Assembly: GCF_001651865.1 (NCBI RefSeq)
Contig: NZ_LPUX01000060.1
Span: 310,001-374,000 of the forward strand
Source: Sinorhizobium glycinis
GTDB lineage: Bacteria > Pseudomonadota > Alphaproteobacteria > Rhizobiales > Rhizobiaceae
DNA length: 64,000 bases
Reading direction: 5' to 3'
Within the stretch, counting starts at the first letter, position 1. Every line of letters begins with the position of its first letter. A program made the translations under genes and the position numbers. The notes under the pieces are model-generated. The model saw nothing but the letters and a program-made list of their open reading frames with translations, was not told where the DNA came from and did no database searches. Shown one piece after another: positions 48,127 through 58,395 of the stretch.

Positions 48127-51123
48127 ATGACAAGGCAAGAGGCCAACGAGCAATTCCAGCTCACTTCGTTTCTGGACGGCGCCAACGCCGCCTATATCGA
48201 GCAGCTCTATGCACGCTATGAAGCGGACCCGTCGTCCGTTTCGGCCGAATGGCAGTCCTTCTTCAAGGCGCTTGCCGACAGGCCCGAAGATGTGGTGAAG
48301 GCGGCCAAGGGAGCCTCCTGGAAGAAGAAGAACTGGCCGATCACGCCCAATGGCGAACTCGTCTCCGCGCTCGACGGCGACTGGGGTACGGTCGAAAAGA
48401 TCGTCGAGAAGAAGGTCAAGGCGAAGGCCGAGGAAGCCGCTGCGGCGACCGGCGTGCCGGTCAGCGAGTCCGAGGTTCATCAGTCGACGCGCGATTCCGT
48501 CCGCGCCATCATGATGATCCGCGCCTATCGCATGCGCGGCCACCTGCACGCCAAGCTCGACCCGCTGGGCCTTGCCGATCCGGTTGAGGATTACGACGAG
48601 CTTTCGCCGAAGACCTATGGCTTCGAAGAGAAGGATTACGACCGCAAGATCTTCCTCGACAACGTGCTCGGGCTCCAATACGGCACCGTGCGCGAGATGG
48701 TCGAGATCCTCGAGCGGACCTATTGCTCGACGATCGGCGTCGAATTCATGCACATGTCCAACCCGGAGGAGAAGGCCTGGATCCAGGAGCGGATCGAGGG
48801 ACCGGACAAGGGCGTCGAATTCACGCCCGAGGGCAAGCGGGCGATCCTGCAGAAACTGATCGAGGCGGAAGGCTTCGAGCAGTTCATCGACGTCAAGTAC
48901 AAGGGCACCAAGCGCTTCGGCGTCGACGGCGGTGAATCGCTGATCCCGGCGCTCGAGCAGATCATCAAGCGCGGCGGCCAGCTCGGTCTCAAGGAGATCG
49001 TCCTCGGCATGGCCCATCGCGGCCGTCTCAACGTTCTCTCGCAGGTCATGGCCAAGCCGCATCGCGCCATCTTCCACGAGTTCAAGGGCGGCTCCTATGC
49101 GCCCGACGACGTGGAAGGCTCCGGTGACGTCAAGTATCACCTCGGCGCCTCCTCCGACCGCGAGTTCGACGGCAACAAGGTGCATCTGTCGCTGACGGCG
49201 AACCCGTCGCATCTCGAAATCGTCAACCCGGTGGTCATGGGCAAGGCGCGCGCCAAGCAGGACCAGATGGCGACCGTCTTCGAAGGCGACATCATTCCGC
49301 TGCGCGAGCGCGTCAAGGTGATGCCGCTGCTCCTCCATGGCGATGCCGCCTTCGCGGGGCAGGGTGTCGTTGCCGAAATACTCGGCCTCTCCGGCCTGCG
49401 CGGCCATCGCGTCGCCGGCACCGTCCACGTCATCATCAACAACCAGATCGGCTTCACCACCAATCCGGCCTTCTCGCGCTCGTCGCCCTATCCGTCGGAC
49501 GTGGCGAAGATGATCGAGGCGCCGATCTTCCACGTGAACGGCGACGATCCGGAGGCCGTCGTCTACGGCGCCAAGGTTGCGACCGAGTTCCGGATGAAGT
49601 TCCACAAGCCGGTCGTCGTCGACATGTTCTGCTATCGCCGCTTCGGCCACAATGAAGGCGACGAACCGGCATTCACGCAGCCGAAGATGTACAAGGCGAT
49701 CCGCGCCCACAAGACGGTCGTCCAGCTCTATGCGGAGCGACTGATCGCCGAGGGCATCATCAGCGAGGGCGAAGTCGAGAAGATGAAGGCCGACTGGCGC
49801 GCCCATCTCGAGCAGGAGTTCGAGGCCGGCCAGTCCTACAAGCCGAACAAGGCCGACTGGCTCGACGGTGTATGGTCGGGCCTGCGCACGGCCGACAATC
49901 AGGACGAGCAGCGTCGCGGCCGGACTTCGGTGCCGATGAAGCAGCTCAAGGAAATCGGCCGCAAGCTCTCGGAGATTCCGACCGGCTTCACGGCGCACCG
50001 CACCATCCAGCGCTTCATGGAAAACCGCGCCGGCATGATCCAGACGGGTGAGGGTATCGACTGGGCAATGGCCGAAGCGCTCGCCTTCGGGACGCTCGTC
50101 ACCGAGGGCACGAAGATTCGCCTGTCGGGCCAGGACTGCGAGCGCGGCACCTTCTCGCAGCGCCATTCGGTGCTCTACGACCAGGAGACAGAAGAGCGCT
50201 ACATCCCGCTCGCCAACCTGTCGCCGACCCAGGCGCGCTACGAAGTCATCAATTCGATGCTCTCGGAAGAGGCGGTGCTCGGCTTCGAATACGGCTACTC
50301 GCTCGCCCGTCCCAACGCGCTGACGCTCTGGGAAGCCCAGTTCGGCGACTTCGCCAACGGCGCGCAGGTGGTCTTCGACCAGTTCGTCTCGTCGGGCGAA
50401 CGCAAGTGGCTGCGCATGTCGGGCCTCGTCTGCCTGCTGCCGCACGGATACGAAGGCCAGGGACCGGAGCATTCCTCGGCCCGCCTCGAACGCTTCCTGC
50501 AGCTCTGCGCGGAAGACAACATGCAGGTCGCCAACGTCACGACGCCGGCGAACTACTTCCACATCCTGCGCCGCCAGGTGAAGCGCGATTTCCGCAAGCC
50601 GCTGGTCCTGATGACGCCGAAGTCGCTGCTGCGCCACAAGCGGGCGATCTCCAGCCTGTCGGAAATGGCCGGCGAGAGCTCCTTCCACCGCCTGCTCTGG
50701 GACGACGCCGAGGTCATCAAGGACGGCCCGATCAAGCTGCAGAAGGATTCGAAGATCCGCCGCGTCGTGATGTGCTCGGGCAAGGTCTATTACGATCTTC
50801 TCGAAGAGCGCGAGAAGCGCGGCATCGACGACATCTATCTGCTGCGCGTCGAGCAGCTCTACCCGTTCCCGGCCAAGGCGCTGATCAACGAGCTCAGCCG
50901 CTTCCGCCACGCCGAGATGGTCTGGTGCCAGGAAGAGCCGAAGAACATGGGCGCCTGGTCGTTCATCGACCCCTATCTCGAATGGGTTCTTGCCCATATC
51001 GACGCCAAGTATCAGCGGGTGCGCTACACCGGCCGTCCGGCCGCCGCTTCGCCGGCAACCGGCCTGATGTCCAAGCACATGGCGCAGCTCGCCGCCTTCC
51101 TCGAGGACGCGCTGGGGGGCTGA
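48127..51123 (+). CDS. sucA: 2-oxoglutarate dehydrogenase E1 component
   Basis: The 998-residue thiamine-diphosphate enzyme decarboxylates 2-oxoglutarate. The N-terminal E1 tail opens [20 protein letters not shown] and binds E2. Other marks are [48 protein letters not shown], and the C-terminal [13 protein letters not shown]. The ATG at 48127 is chosen by family similarity over the start at 48064. It is followed by sucB 61 bases later. Confidence 0.98.
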   Translation: MTRQEANEQFQLTSFLDGANAAYIEQLYARYEADPSSVSAEWQSFFKALADRPEDVVKAAKGASWKKKNWPITPNGELVSALDGDWGTVEKIVEKKVKAKAEEAAAATGVPVSESEVHQSTRDSVRAIMMIRAYRMRGHLHAKLDPLGLADPVEDYDELSPKTYGFEEKDYDRKIFLDNVLGLQYGTVREMVEILERTYCSTIGVEFMHMSNPEEKAWIQERIEGPDKGVEFTPEGKRAILQKLIEAEGFEQFIDVKYKGTKRFGVDGGESLIPALEQIIKRGGQLGLKEIVLGMAHRGRLNVLSQVMAKPHRAIFHEFKGGSYAPDDVEGSGDVKYHLGASSDREFDGNKVHLSLTANPSHLEIVNPVVMGKARAKQDQMATVFEGDIIPLRERVKVMPLLLHGDAAFAGQGVVAEILGLSGLRGHRVAGTVHVIINNQIGFTTNPAFSRSSPYPSDVAKMIEAPIFHVNGDDPEAVVYGAKVATEFRMKFHKPVVVDMFCYRRFGHNEGDEPAFTQPKMYKAIRAHKTVVQLYAERLIAEGIISEGEVEKMKADWRAHLEQEFEAGQSYKPNKADWLDGVWSGLRTADNQDEQRRGRTSVPMKQLKEIGRKLSEIPTGFTAHRTIQRFMENRAGMIQTGEGIDWAMAEALAFGTLVTEGTKIRLSGQDCERGTFSQRHSVLYDQETEERYIPLANLSPTQARYEVINSMLSEEAVLGFEYGYSLARPNALTLWEAQFGDFANGAQVVFDQFVSSGERKWLRMSGLVCLLPHGYEGQGPEHSSARLERFLQLCAEDNMQVANVTTPANYFHILRRQVKRDFRKPLVLMTPKSLLRHKRAISSLSEMAGESSFHRLLWDDAEVIKDGPIKLQKDSKIRRVVMCSGKVYYDLLEEREKRGIDDIYLLRVEQLYPFPAKALINELSRFRHAEMVWCQEEPKNMGAWSFIDPYLEWVLAHIDAKYQRVRYTGRPAAASPATGLMSKHMAQLAAFLEDALGG

Positions 51124-51184
51124 TCGAGCCCCTCGCCGCCTGCCAATCGACAGAAACAGACATCTGATCAACGGAACTAAAATC

Positions 51185-52414
51185 ATGGCAACTGAAATCC
51201 GCGTTCCTACCCTCGGCGAATCCGTCAGCGAAGCAACCGTTGGGACCTGGTTCAAGAAGGTCGGCGATGCGATCAAGGCCGACGAGCCGATCCTCGAGCT
51301 TGAGACCGACAAGGTGACGATCGAAGTGCCGGCGCCGGCCGCAGGTACGCTCTCGGAAATCGTCGCCCAGGCCGGTGAGACCGTCGGCCTCGGCGCGCTG
51401 CTCGGCCAGATCGCCGAAGGCGCGGGTGCTGCCGCAGCCGCCCCGGCTGCCGCCGAGAAGAAGGCCGAGCCCGCTGCCGCCGCTCCGGCCGCCGCTGCCG
51501 CACCGCAGGCCCAGTCCTCGATGCCGCCGGCTCCGGCGGCCGCCAAGCTCCTTGCCGAGAGCAACCTTTCCGCCGACCAGATCGACGGTTCCGGCAAGCG
51601 CGGCCAGGTGCTGAAGGGCGACGTGCTTGCCGCCGTCGCCAAGGGGATTTCGGCGCCGACTGCTGCCGAACCGGCCAAGGTCCAGGCGCGTGCCCCGGCG
51701 CCCGCCGAAGACGCCGTTCGCGAAGAGCGCGTCAAGATGACCCGCCTGCGCCAGACGATCGCCCGCCGGCTCAAGGACGCGCAGAACACCGCCGCGATGC
51801 TCACCACCTACAACGAGGTGGACATGAGCGCCGTCATGAGCCTGCGCAACAAGTACAAGGACATCTTCGAGAAGAAGCATGGCGTGAAGCTCGGCTTCAT
51901 GGGCTTCTTCACCAAGGCGGTCACGCATGCGCTGAAGGAGTTGCCGGCTGTCAACGCCGAGATCGACGGCACCGACATCATCTACAAGAACTTCTGCCAT
52001 GTCGGCGTCGCCGTCGGCACCGACAAGGGCCTTGTCGTGCCTGTCGTGCGTGACGCTGACCAGATGTCGATCGCCGAGATCGAGAAGGAAATCGGCCGTC
52101 TCGGGAAGGCGGCACGCGACGGAACGCTGTCGATGGCCGACATGCAGGGCGGCACCTTCACCATCTCCAATGGCGGCGTCTACGGTTCGCTGATGTCCTC
52201 GCCGATCCTCAATGCCCCGCAGTCGGGCATCCTCGGCATGCACAAGATCCAGGACCGGCCGGTGGCGATCGGCGGCCAGGTCGTCATCCGCCCGATGATG
52301 TATCTGGCGCTCTCCTACGATCACCGCATCGTCGACGGCAAGGAAGCCGTGACCTTCCTGGTGCGCGTCAAGGAGAGCCTCGAGGATCCGGAGCGCCTGG
52401 TGCTCGACCTCTAA
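51185..52414 (+). CDS. sucB: Dihydrolipoyllysine succinyltransferase (E2 of 2-oxoglutarate dehydrogenase)
   Basis: The 409-residue E2 core of the complex has one lipoyl domain ([15 protein letters not shown], lipoyl Lys at about 43), an Ala/Pro linker, an E3-binding domain ([20 protein letters not shown], about 117-150) and the catalytic domain ending in the active site [12 protein letters not shown]. One lipoyl domain and the succinyl-transferase type confirm SucB rather than a pyruvate E2. A terminator follows at 52421. Confidence 0.97.
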   Translation: MATEIRVPTLGESVSEATVGTWFKKVGDAIKADEPILELETDKVTIEVPAPAAGTLSEIVAQAGETVGLGALLGQIAEGAGAAAAAPAAAEKKAEPAAAAPAAAAAPQAQSSMPPAPAAAKLLAESNLSADQIDGSGKRGQVLKGDVLAAVAKGISAPTAAEPAKVQARAPAPAEDAVREERVKMTRLRQTIARRLKDAQNTAAMLTTYNEVDMSAVMSLRNKYKDIFEKKHGVKLGFMGFFTKAVTHALKELPAVNAEIDGTDIIYKNFCHVGVAVGTDKGLVVPVVRDADQMSIAEIEKEIGRLGKAARDGTLSMADMQGGTFTISNGGVYGSLMSSPILNAPQSGILGMHKIQDRPVAIGGQVVIRPMMYLALSYDHRIVDGKEAVTFLVRVKESLEDPERLVLDL

Positions 52415-52420
52415 GACAAG

Positions 52421-52447
52421 GCGGGGGCGTGAGCCCCCGTTTCTTTC
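52421..52447 (+). terminator. Rho-independent terminator of the sucCDAB cluster
   Basis: CGGGGGC and GCCCCCG pair around GTGA and lead into TTTCTTTC, starting seven bases after the sucB stop. Confidence 0.85.
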
Positions 52448-52578
52448 TCGCCGCGCGCAACCGTCGACGCGGACCGCTCGACAGCGATGGAGCAGGAGGT
52501 TAGGGTCTGCAAGGCACGCTATGCGCGCATTCAGGCTTTTCCGGCTCCATCTTGATCTTCAACGCAACGGTGGCAACC

Positions 52579-53220
52579 ATGAGCGCTTACCTGATCGAAC
52601 TTGCATCGCTGATGGCGATCTTTTCCTTCGCCATCGTCTCGCCGGGGGCCGACCTCGCCATGGTGATGCGGCAGTCGCTGGTGCACGGGCGGCGCGCGGC
52701 GATCATCACCTCCTTCGGCGTCGGGGCGTCGCTGATGTTCCATGTCAGCTATACCGTCCTTGGCCTCGGGCTGATCATTTCGCAGTCGATCTACCTCTTC
52801 AACATCGTCAAATGGTGCGGCGTCGCTTACCTGATCTATATCGGCGTCAAGGCACTCAGGGCCGGACAGACGGAGATTTCCGTGGAGCCGGGCGAAGATG
52901 CCGGGACGCGCAGGAGCCAGTCGGCACTGAAGGCCTTCGGCCTCGGCTTTGCCGCCAATGCGCTCAACCCGAAGGCGGTGTTCTTCTTCCTGTCGATCTT
53001 TTCGACCGTCGTCAGCGCGCATACGCCGATGCTTGTGAAGTTCGGTTACGGCCTCGCCATGGCCAGCGCTCTCATCCTCTGGTTCGTCGGCGTCAGCCTG
53101 TTCATGACGACGCCGCGCATGCGCGCCGCCTTTACGCGGGCGAGCAAGTGGATCGACCGGACAAGCGGATTGGTCTTTATTGCGCTGGGCCTGAAACTCG
53201 CGACCGAAAAGGCTGCCTGA
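52579..53220 (+). CDS. LysE/RhtB family amino-acid exporter
   Basis: The 213-residue protein has five to six membrane segments and the LysE start (MSAYLIELASLMAIFSFAIVSPGADLAMV, with conserved SPGAD). It probably exports an amino acid or derivative; the substrate is unknown. The ATG at 52579 fits the family; an upstream ATG at 52552 is possible. It starts the three-gene group placed between sucB and lpdA. Confidence 0.9.
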   Translation: MSAYLIELASLMAIFSFAIVSPGADLAMVMRQSLVHGRRAAIITSFGVGASLMFHVSYTVLGLGLIISQSIYLFNIVKWCGVAYLIYIGVKALRAGQTEISVEPGEDAGTRRSQSALKAFGLGFAANALNPKAVFFFLSIFSTVVSAHTPMLVKFGYGLAMASALILWFVGVSLFMTTPRMRAAFTRASKWIDRTSGLVFIALGLKLATEKAA

Positions 53221-53221
53221 G

Positions 53222-53725
53222 ATGTTCGGCCGGCCAGCCATCCTCACTTCCTTCGCAGTGGCGCTGGCCCCGCTCCCGGCGTTTGCCGAGGATTGCAAGC
53301 AGGCCCGGGCGATCTATGCCGATCCGGCCGGTGGCTATGAGCTGCGTTTCGAACCGGTCGGGTCGGAAGCGGCCGTCACCAGCAATCACTTCAAGATCAG
53401 CATCGCGGGCACGGCCTTGCTGCTCGACGGGGTCGTACTGCCCTCCGGCGAACCGGAACGCCCGAACGGGATCGTCATGAACAATTGCCCGACGGGTGAC
53501 GTGACCGGCGCCGAACTTACGGCCTGCACCGTCTGGCAGGGCCCGATCTACGCCGTCGACAGCGCCGGCACCGTAGGGTTGCTACAGGGCGAGACTGCAC
53601 CCGCCGCCCGACAGATCCTGCTCCCGGATTTCGGCCCGTCGCTGCGCCAATCGAGTGCCTGGGGCAAAGGCAAGGCGACGTCCGACAGTTCCGACGTCTT
53701 CGAGTTCAAGGCATGCGCCGGATGA
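53222..53725 (+). CDS. Exported protein of unknown function
   Basis: The 167-residue protein has a signal peptide (MFGRPAILTSFAVALAPLPAFAE) and a mature part with Cys residues at EDCKQA, MNNCPTGD, LTACTVW and FKACAG, which may form two disulfides. I do not recognise the family. The start is one base after the LysE stop (TGAGATG) and its TGA overlaps the SDR ATG, so it is coupled to both. Confidence 0.8.
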   Translation: MFGRPAILTSFAVALAPLPAFAEDCKQARAIYADPAGGYELRFEPVGSEAAVTSNHFKISIAGTALLLDGVVLPSGEPERPNGIVMNNCPTGDVTGAELTACTVWQGPIYAVDSAGTVGLLQGETAPAARQILLPDFGPSLRQSSAWGKGKATSDSSDVFEFKACAG

Positions 53726-54474
53726 GCGGCGGCCGCGTCCTTCTCGTCACCGGCGGCAGCCGCGGCATCGGCGCGGCCGTCTGCCTGGCCGCGGCATCCG
53801 AGGGCTGGCGGGTGGCTGTCAACTATGCCTCCCAGCGGCAAGCTGCCGAGGAGATCGTTCGCAAAATCTCCGAGGCCGGCGGCTCGGCGATCGCCATCCA
53901 GGGGGATGTCGGCTCTGAAGACGGGATTAAAGCGATATTCTCGGCGGTCGATGCCGCCTTCGGGCGGCTCGACGGGCTGGTCAACAACGCCGGCATCGTC
54001 GGCCCGCCGCAGCGGATCGACGAGATTCCACCCGAGCGGCTGGAGCGGATGTTTCGTGTGAACGTGACCGGCGCCATGCGCTGCGCGGCGGAGGCGGTGC
54101 TCCGTATGTCGACGCGTCACGGCGGTGAGGGCGGCTCGATCGTCAATCTCTCCTCCGTCGCGGCCGTGCTGGGCGCGCCGGGTCAATATGTCGACTATGC
54201 CGCCGCGAAAGGCGCGATCGACAGCTTCACCGTCGGTCTCGCGCGCGAAGTGGCGTCCGAGGGTGTCCGTGTAAATGCGGTTCGCCCCGGCATCATCGAC
54301 ACCGACATTCATGCGTCCGGCGGCCTGCCCGATCGGGCCCGCGACATGGCGCCGTCGATCCCGATGCGGCGCCCGGGCACGGCCGGCGAAGTGGCCGACG
54401 CAATTCTCTATCTCCTGTCGGATAAGGCGACTTATGTGACCGGAGCCATTCTCAATGTCAGCGGCGGGCGCTGA
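53722..54474 (+). CDS. Short-chain dehydrogenase/reductase
   Basis: The 250-residue oxidoreductase has the cofactor motif TGGSRGIG near the N-terminus, NNAGIVG, and the catalytic YVDYAAAKGA (Tyr-x3-Lys) with a preceding Ser in NLSSVAAV. The C-terminal VTGAILNVSGG is typical of the FabG-like class. Either NAD(H) or NADP(H) may serve and the substrate is unknown. The ATG at 53722 overlaps the previous stop (ATGA); an ATG at 53713 is possible. Confidence 0.9.
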   Translation: MSGGRVLLVTGGSRGIGAAVCLAAASEGWRVAVNYASQRQAAEEIVRKISEAGGSAIAIQGDVGSEDGIKAIFSAVDAAFGRLDGLVNNAGIVGPPQRIDEIPPERLERMFRVNVTGAMRCAAEAVLRMSTRHGGEGGSIVNLSSVAAVLGAPGQYVDYAAAKGAIDSFTVGLAREVASEGVRVNAVRPGIIDTDIHASGGLPDRARDMAPSIPMRRPGTAGEVADAILYLLSDKATYVTGAILNVSGGR

Positions 54475-54514
54475 CCGCCCTTTCAGAAGACTACCCTCCC
54501 AGAAGGATTATCAA

Positions 54515-55921
54515 ATGGCTTATGATCTCATCGTTATCGGCAGCGGTCCCGGCGGCTATGTCTGCGCTATCAAGGCGGCGCAGCTGGGCATGAAGGTCGG
54601 CGTGGTCGAGAAGCGCAGCACCTATGGCGGCACCTGCCTCAATGTCGGCTGCATTCCCTCCAAGGCGCTGCTGCATGCCTCCGAGATGTTCCATCACGCG
54701 CAGCACGGTCTCGACGCGCTGGGCGTGGAGGTCGCAAGCCCGAAGCTCAATCTTCAGAAGATGCTCGCTCACAAGGACGCCACCGTTAAGGCGAATGTCG
54801 ACGGCGTCTCCTTCCTCTTCAAGAAGAACAAGATCGATGGCTTTCAGGGCACCGGCAAGGTCCTCGGCCAGGGCAAGGTCTCCGTCACCAACGACAAGGG
54901 CGAGGAGCAGGTCCTCGAAGCGAAGAACATCGTCATCGCCACCGGCTCGGACGTTGCCGGCATTCCCGGCGTCGAGCTCGAGTTCGACGAGAAGGTCATC
55001 ATCTCCTCGACCGGAGCGCTGGAGCTGGAGAAGGTGCCGGCGAGCATGATCGTCGTCGGCGGCGGGGTCATCGGCCTCGAGCTCGGTTCGGTCTGGGCGC
55101 GCCTCGGCGCCAAGGTCACCGTCGTCGAGTTCCTTGACACGATCCTCGGCGGCATGGACGGCGAAGTCGCCAAGCAGCTGCAGCGGATGCTGGCGAAGCA
55201 GGGCATCGACATCAAGCTCGGCGCCAAGGTGACCGGCGTTGCGAAGCCTGGCAGCGGCGCCAGCGTCACCTTCGAGCCGGTCAAGGGCGGCGAATCGACC
55301 ACGCTCGAGGCCGACGTCGTGCTGGTCGCGACCGGCCGCAAGCCCTGCACCGAGAACATGGGTCTGGCGAAGGCCGGCGTCGTTCTCGACTCGCGTGGCC
55401 GCATCGAGATCGACAATCACTTCCAGACGAGCATCGCCGGCGTCTACGCCATCGGCGACGTGGTGCGCGGGCCGATGCTCGCTCACAAGGCGGAGGACGA
55501 AGGCGTGGCCGTGGCGGAAATCATAGCCGGACAGGCGGGTCACGTGAACTACGACGTCATTCCGGGCGTCGTATACACCCAGCCGGAGGTCGCGTCCGTC
55601 GGCAAGACCGAGGAGGAACTGAAGGCCGCCGGGGTCGCCTACAAGGTCGGCAAGTTCCCCTTCACGGCCAATGGCCGCGCCCGCGCCATGCTCCAGACGG
55701 ACGGCTTCGTGAAGATCCTCGCAGACAAGGAGACCGACCGGGTGCTCGGCGGCCACATCATCGGCTTCGGCGCCGGCGAGATGATCCACGAGATCGCCGT
55801 TCTGATGGAATTCGGCGGCTCGTCCGAAGACCTCGGCCGCACCTGCCACGCGCATCCGACCATGTCGGAGGCGGTCAAGGAAGCGGCGCTTTCGACCTTC
55901 TTCAAGCCGATCCACATGTGA
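54515..55921 (+). CDS. lpdA: Dihydrolipoyl dehydrogenase (E3)
   Basis: The 468-residue flavoprotein reoxidises the lipoyl groups of the 2-oxoglutarate dehydrogenase. FAD motif VIGSGPGGYVCAIKAAQLG, redox-active disulfide GGTCLNVGCIPSKALL, NAD motif VVGGGVIGLELGSVWARLG and active His/Glu in GRTCHAHPTMSEAVKEA are all present. The ATG at 54515 has an AAGGA site; the frame extends 20 codons further. It closes the suc region, 40 bases after the SDR gene. Confidence 0.98.
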   Translation: MAYDLIVIGSGPGGYVCAIKAAQLGMKVGVVEKRSTYGGTCLNVGCIPSKALLHASEMFHHAQHGLDALGVEVASPKLNLQKMLAHKDATVKANVDGVSFLFKKNKIDGFQGTGKVLGQGKVSVTNDKGEEQVLEAKNIVIATGSDVAGIPGVELEFDEKVIISSTGALELEKVPASMIVVGGGVIGLELGSVWARLGAKVTVVEFLDTILGGMDGEVAKQLQRMLAKQGIDIKLGAKVTGVAKPGSGASVTFEPVKGGESTTLEADVVLVATGRKPCTENMGLAKAGVVLDSRGRIEIDNHFQTSIAGVYAIGDVVRGPMLAHKAEDEGVAVAEIIAGQAGHVNYDVIPGVVYTQPEVASVGKTEEELKAAGVAYKVGKFPFTANGRARAMLQTDGFVKILADKETDRVLGGHIIGFGAGEMIHEIAVLMEFGGSSEDLGRTCHAHPTMSEAVKEAALSTFFKPIHM

Positions 55922-55939
55922 GATCGGAGTGGCCGGGCT

Positions 55940-56081
55940 GCCCCTCATCCGGCCTGCCGGCCACCTTCTCCCCGCAGGCGGGGCGATGGGGACTCGCGGC
56001 GACCGCTCAAGTCCCCTCTCCCGCACGCGGAGAGAGGGCAGTCCTCGGGTTAAACCCAGGGTTTAATCCGGGAAGAGGGGC
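55940..56081. repeat. RIME-like intergenic mosaic element, copy 3
   Basis: It starts GCCCCTCATCCGGCCTGCCG and ends AAGAGGGGC with inner palindromes and a GGGTTAAACCC-like motif; the same variant occurs at 59315. It lies in the convergent gap between lpdA and the TraB/GumN gene. Confidence 0.7.
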
Positions 56082-56094
56082 AAACGCGCCCCGC

Positions 56095-57174
56095 TCAGTT
56101 GACAGGCGTGAGGGTGAAGCCCTGCTGGCGCAGGAGCTCGACAAGTCCTTCCTTGCCGGGCAAGTGCAGCGCGCCGACGGCCATGAAGACATTGCCCTCT
56201 TTCAGGATCGGCTCGGCCCGTACCGCCATGATCCTGTTGCGGTCGATGATGATCCGCTGCTCGAAATCGGCATAGCCGAGATCGCCGGGCGAGATTTTCT
56301 CGGCCACCGACCGCATCATCGGCATGATCATGCCGGTGTCGCCGGCGAGATAGAGGTCGGTCATCGTCGCCAGCACATCGTCGATCGTCCTGCCGAGCGC
56401 GAGCGTATCGATCAGTGCCCTCAGATGCCACTCGACGGGAAGCGAATCCATCGCGGAAAGCTGCTCGACCAGGCTCTCCAGCCCCTTCAGGCTCTTGCCC
56501 TGGCTCACGGCATCCTCGGCGAGCTTCTTGTCAAGAAAGGATGCGCCGGCGGCCTTGCGGGTGAACTCGCAGGCCGGCAGGGCGACGAAGCTGGCGATCA
56601 TCCAGGGTTTCATCCTGGCGACCAGGGGCAGGGGAATGCCGCGCGCCTTGAGGCCTTCTTCGAGAAGGGCCCGGTCCTTCGCCTCCAGGAAGTCGTCGAT
56701 CGTCCTGTTGTCGGCAAACATGGTGAGGTCGGGGCGCATCAGGATGGCGGCGCTGGCCTTTCTCTCGTCGATGATCTCGTCCGACTCGACGACGACGGTC
56801 TTGGCCCCGGCATAGGCTTCCGCGCCGCCGGCGGGCATTGCCAGCACGCGCGGGTCGGTGACGTGCATGGTGCCGAGCAGGAAGGACGGCGCCAATCCTC
56901 GCCCTTCGATCTTCCAGAGCAGGCCTTTTCCGTTCGGTACGGCATCGGCCTCGCGGCGTATCGCGGCAAGGCGGGCCGGATCGGACCGCTCGAGTTCGGC
57001 GAGAACATTGCTGCCGCCGCAGTCGGTATTTTCCGCGGCTTCGGCCTTGGAGAGGGAGAACAAAACGACGAAGAGGCTTGCGGCCAGCAGCACGTGCAAT
57101 AGTGCGATCAGCCACGGCAGGCCGCCGACAGCCTTGGCGGCAACAGCGCGAACGGGTCCTGTGAGCGTCGTCAT
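56095..57174 (-). CDS. TraB/GumN family protein
   Basis: The 359-residue protein has an N-terminal membrane segment or signal (LIALLHVLLAASLFVVLFSL) and the TraB/GumN domain with two signatures, FLLGTMHVTDPR at about residue 97 and FMAVGALHLPGKEGL at about 330 (histidines of a putative metal site). The family includes pheromone-shutdown TraB and the poorly understood GumN; an erythromycin-esterase or Tiki-like protease fold has been proposed. It converges on lpdA and lies 145 bases after xerC. Confidence 0.85.
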   Translation of the reverse strand: MTTLTGPVRAVAAKAVGGLPWLIALLHVLLAASLFVVLFSLSKAEAAENTDCGGSNVLAELERSDPARLAAIRREADAVPNGKGLLWKIEGRGLAPSFLLGTMHVTDPRVLAMPAGGAEAYAGAKTVVVESDEIIDERKASAAILMRPDLTMFADNRTIDDFLEAKDRALLEEGLKARGIPLPLVARMKPWMIASFVALPACEFTRKAAGASFLDKKLAEDAVSQGKSLKGLESLVEQLSAMDSLPVEWHLRALIDTLALGRTIDDVLATMTDLYLAGDTGMIMPMMRSVAEKISPGDLGYADFEQRIIIDRNRIMAVRAEPILKEGNVFMAVGALHLPGKEGLVELLRQQGFTLTPVN

Positions 57175-57319
57175 GAGTATCGGTCCCCCGGGGCCAATGT
57201 CGTTCGAACCCTACGCCGCCTCGGTCACGGGTTCCTTAACGCGCGTGGTTAACGGGCGAGCGCGTCGAATTTTAGAACGGGATCGGGAAAAGCGTGAGCG
57301 GTCTTGGGAATTAATCCTT

Positions 57320-58285
57320 TCAGGCGCGTGGATGGGCGCGATCGTAGATTTCCAGCAGCCGCGCCGAATCGACGCCGGTATAGACCTGCGTGGTCGAGAG
57401 GCTGGCATGGCCGAGCAGTTCCTGGATGGTGCGCAGGTCGCCGCCGCCGGCGAGCAGATGGGTCGCGAAGGAATGGCGCAGCGCATGCGGCGTTGCCGAA
57501 TCGGGCAGGCCAAGGGCGGAACGCAGCTTCTGCATCTCGCGCTGAATGATTGCCGGCTGCAGCCTGGCGCCACGGGCGCCGCGGAAGAGCGGCTCTGCGG
57601 GACCAGGATGGTAGGGGCAGAGCTTGCTGTAGGTCGCCACCGCCTCCATCGCCGCGGCGATCAGGGGCACGATCCGGGTCTTGCCGCCCTTGCCGGTGAT
57701 GCGAAGCGAGGCCGCCCCTGAAAAATCGTCCGGCGTCAGGTCCAGCGCTTCCGATATGCGCAGGCCGCAGCCGTAGAGGAGCGTGAGCACGGCAGCGTTG
57801 CGGGCGGCGACCCACGGCTCCTCGGCAAGCTGTGCATCCGCCGTCACGACTTTCAGGGCATCCCGATCGGTCAACGGCTTCGGCAGCGATTTCGGCAGTT
57901 TTGGCGAGCGCACGGCGCCGGCGCCCGCGGCGTTGGCAAGGCCGTTTTTCTCGAGGTAGCGCAGGAACGAGCGCAGCCCGGCGAGCCCGCGCCCCAGAGT
58001 GCGCGCGCCCGCTCCGGCCTTGCGGCGCTGCGCGAGGAAGCCGCGCAGATCGGCCGGCCTCAGCGTGCGGATATCTGCGAGCCGGGGCGGCCCGGCGAGA
58101 TGGCCGGTGAGGAAGGTCAGGAATTGCCGCGTGTCCCGCTCATAGGCCTCGACCGTCTTTTCGGACAGGCGGCGTTCCTCGGCAAGGCTTGCAAGCCACC
58201 GCTGACGCTCCGCCATCACCTCGGGATGGCCTATCACAAGAAGTTCGTTCACTGTCGGTCCTGCGATCGCACGGCTGTTTGCCAT
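57320..58285 (-). CDS. xerC: Tyrosine recombinase XerC
   Basis: The 321-residue recombinase resolves chromosome dimers at dif together with XerD. The SAM-like N-terminal domain covers about 1-115; the catalytic residues are Arg in YGCGLRISEALDL, Lys in GKGGKTRIVP, HALRHSFATHLL, and LGHASLSTTQVYTG with the His/Tyr pair. The location among housekeeping genes and length favour XerC over an island integrase. It is divergent from the acyltransferase gene. Confidence 0.93.
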   Translation of the reverse strand: MANSRAIAGPTVNELLVIGHPEVMAERQRWLASLAEERRLSEKTVEAYERDTRQFLTFLTGHLAGPPRLADIRTLRPADLRGFLAQRRKAGAGARTLGRGLAGLRSFLRYLEKNGLANAAGAGAVRSPKLPKSLPKPLTDRDALKVVTADAQLAEEPWVAARNAAVLTLLYGCGLRISEALDLTPDDFSGAASLRITGKGGKTRIVPLIAAAMEAVATYSKLCPYHPGPAEPLFRGARGARLQPAIIQREMQKLRSALGLPDSATPHALRHSFATHLLAGGGDLRTIQELLGHASLSTTQVYTGVDSARLLEIYDRAHPRA

Positions 58286-58395
58286 CGCCGAGCATGCCGC
58301 CGGGGCCGTTATGTTTTTGCTAACATCCTCTTGGAATTTGTCATTCTTAGATCATATTGAATTGCGATGTTCGCTCAGCAACCGCGGATGGGACT

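Noticed and set aside
57240-57262. TTAA...TTAA pair upstream of the TraB/GumN gene, considered as a CtrA box
   Set aside because: The spacing is nine bases, not seven.
57320-58285. XerC considered as an island integrase
   Set aside because: Length, motifs and position in the conserved chromosomal order match housekeeping XerC, and it lies 37 kb from the island.
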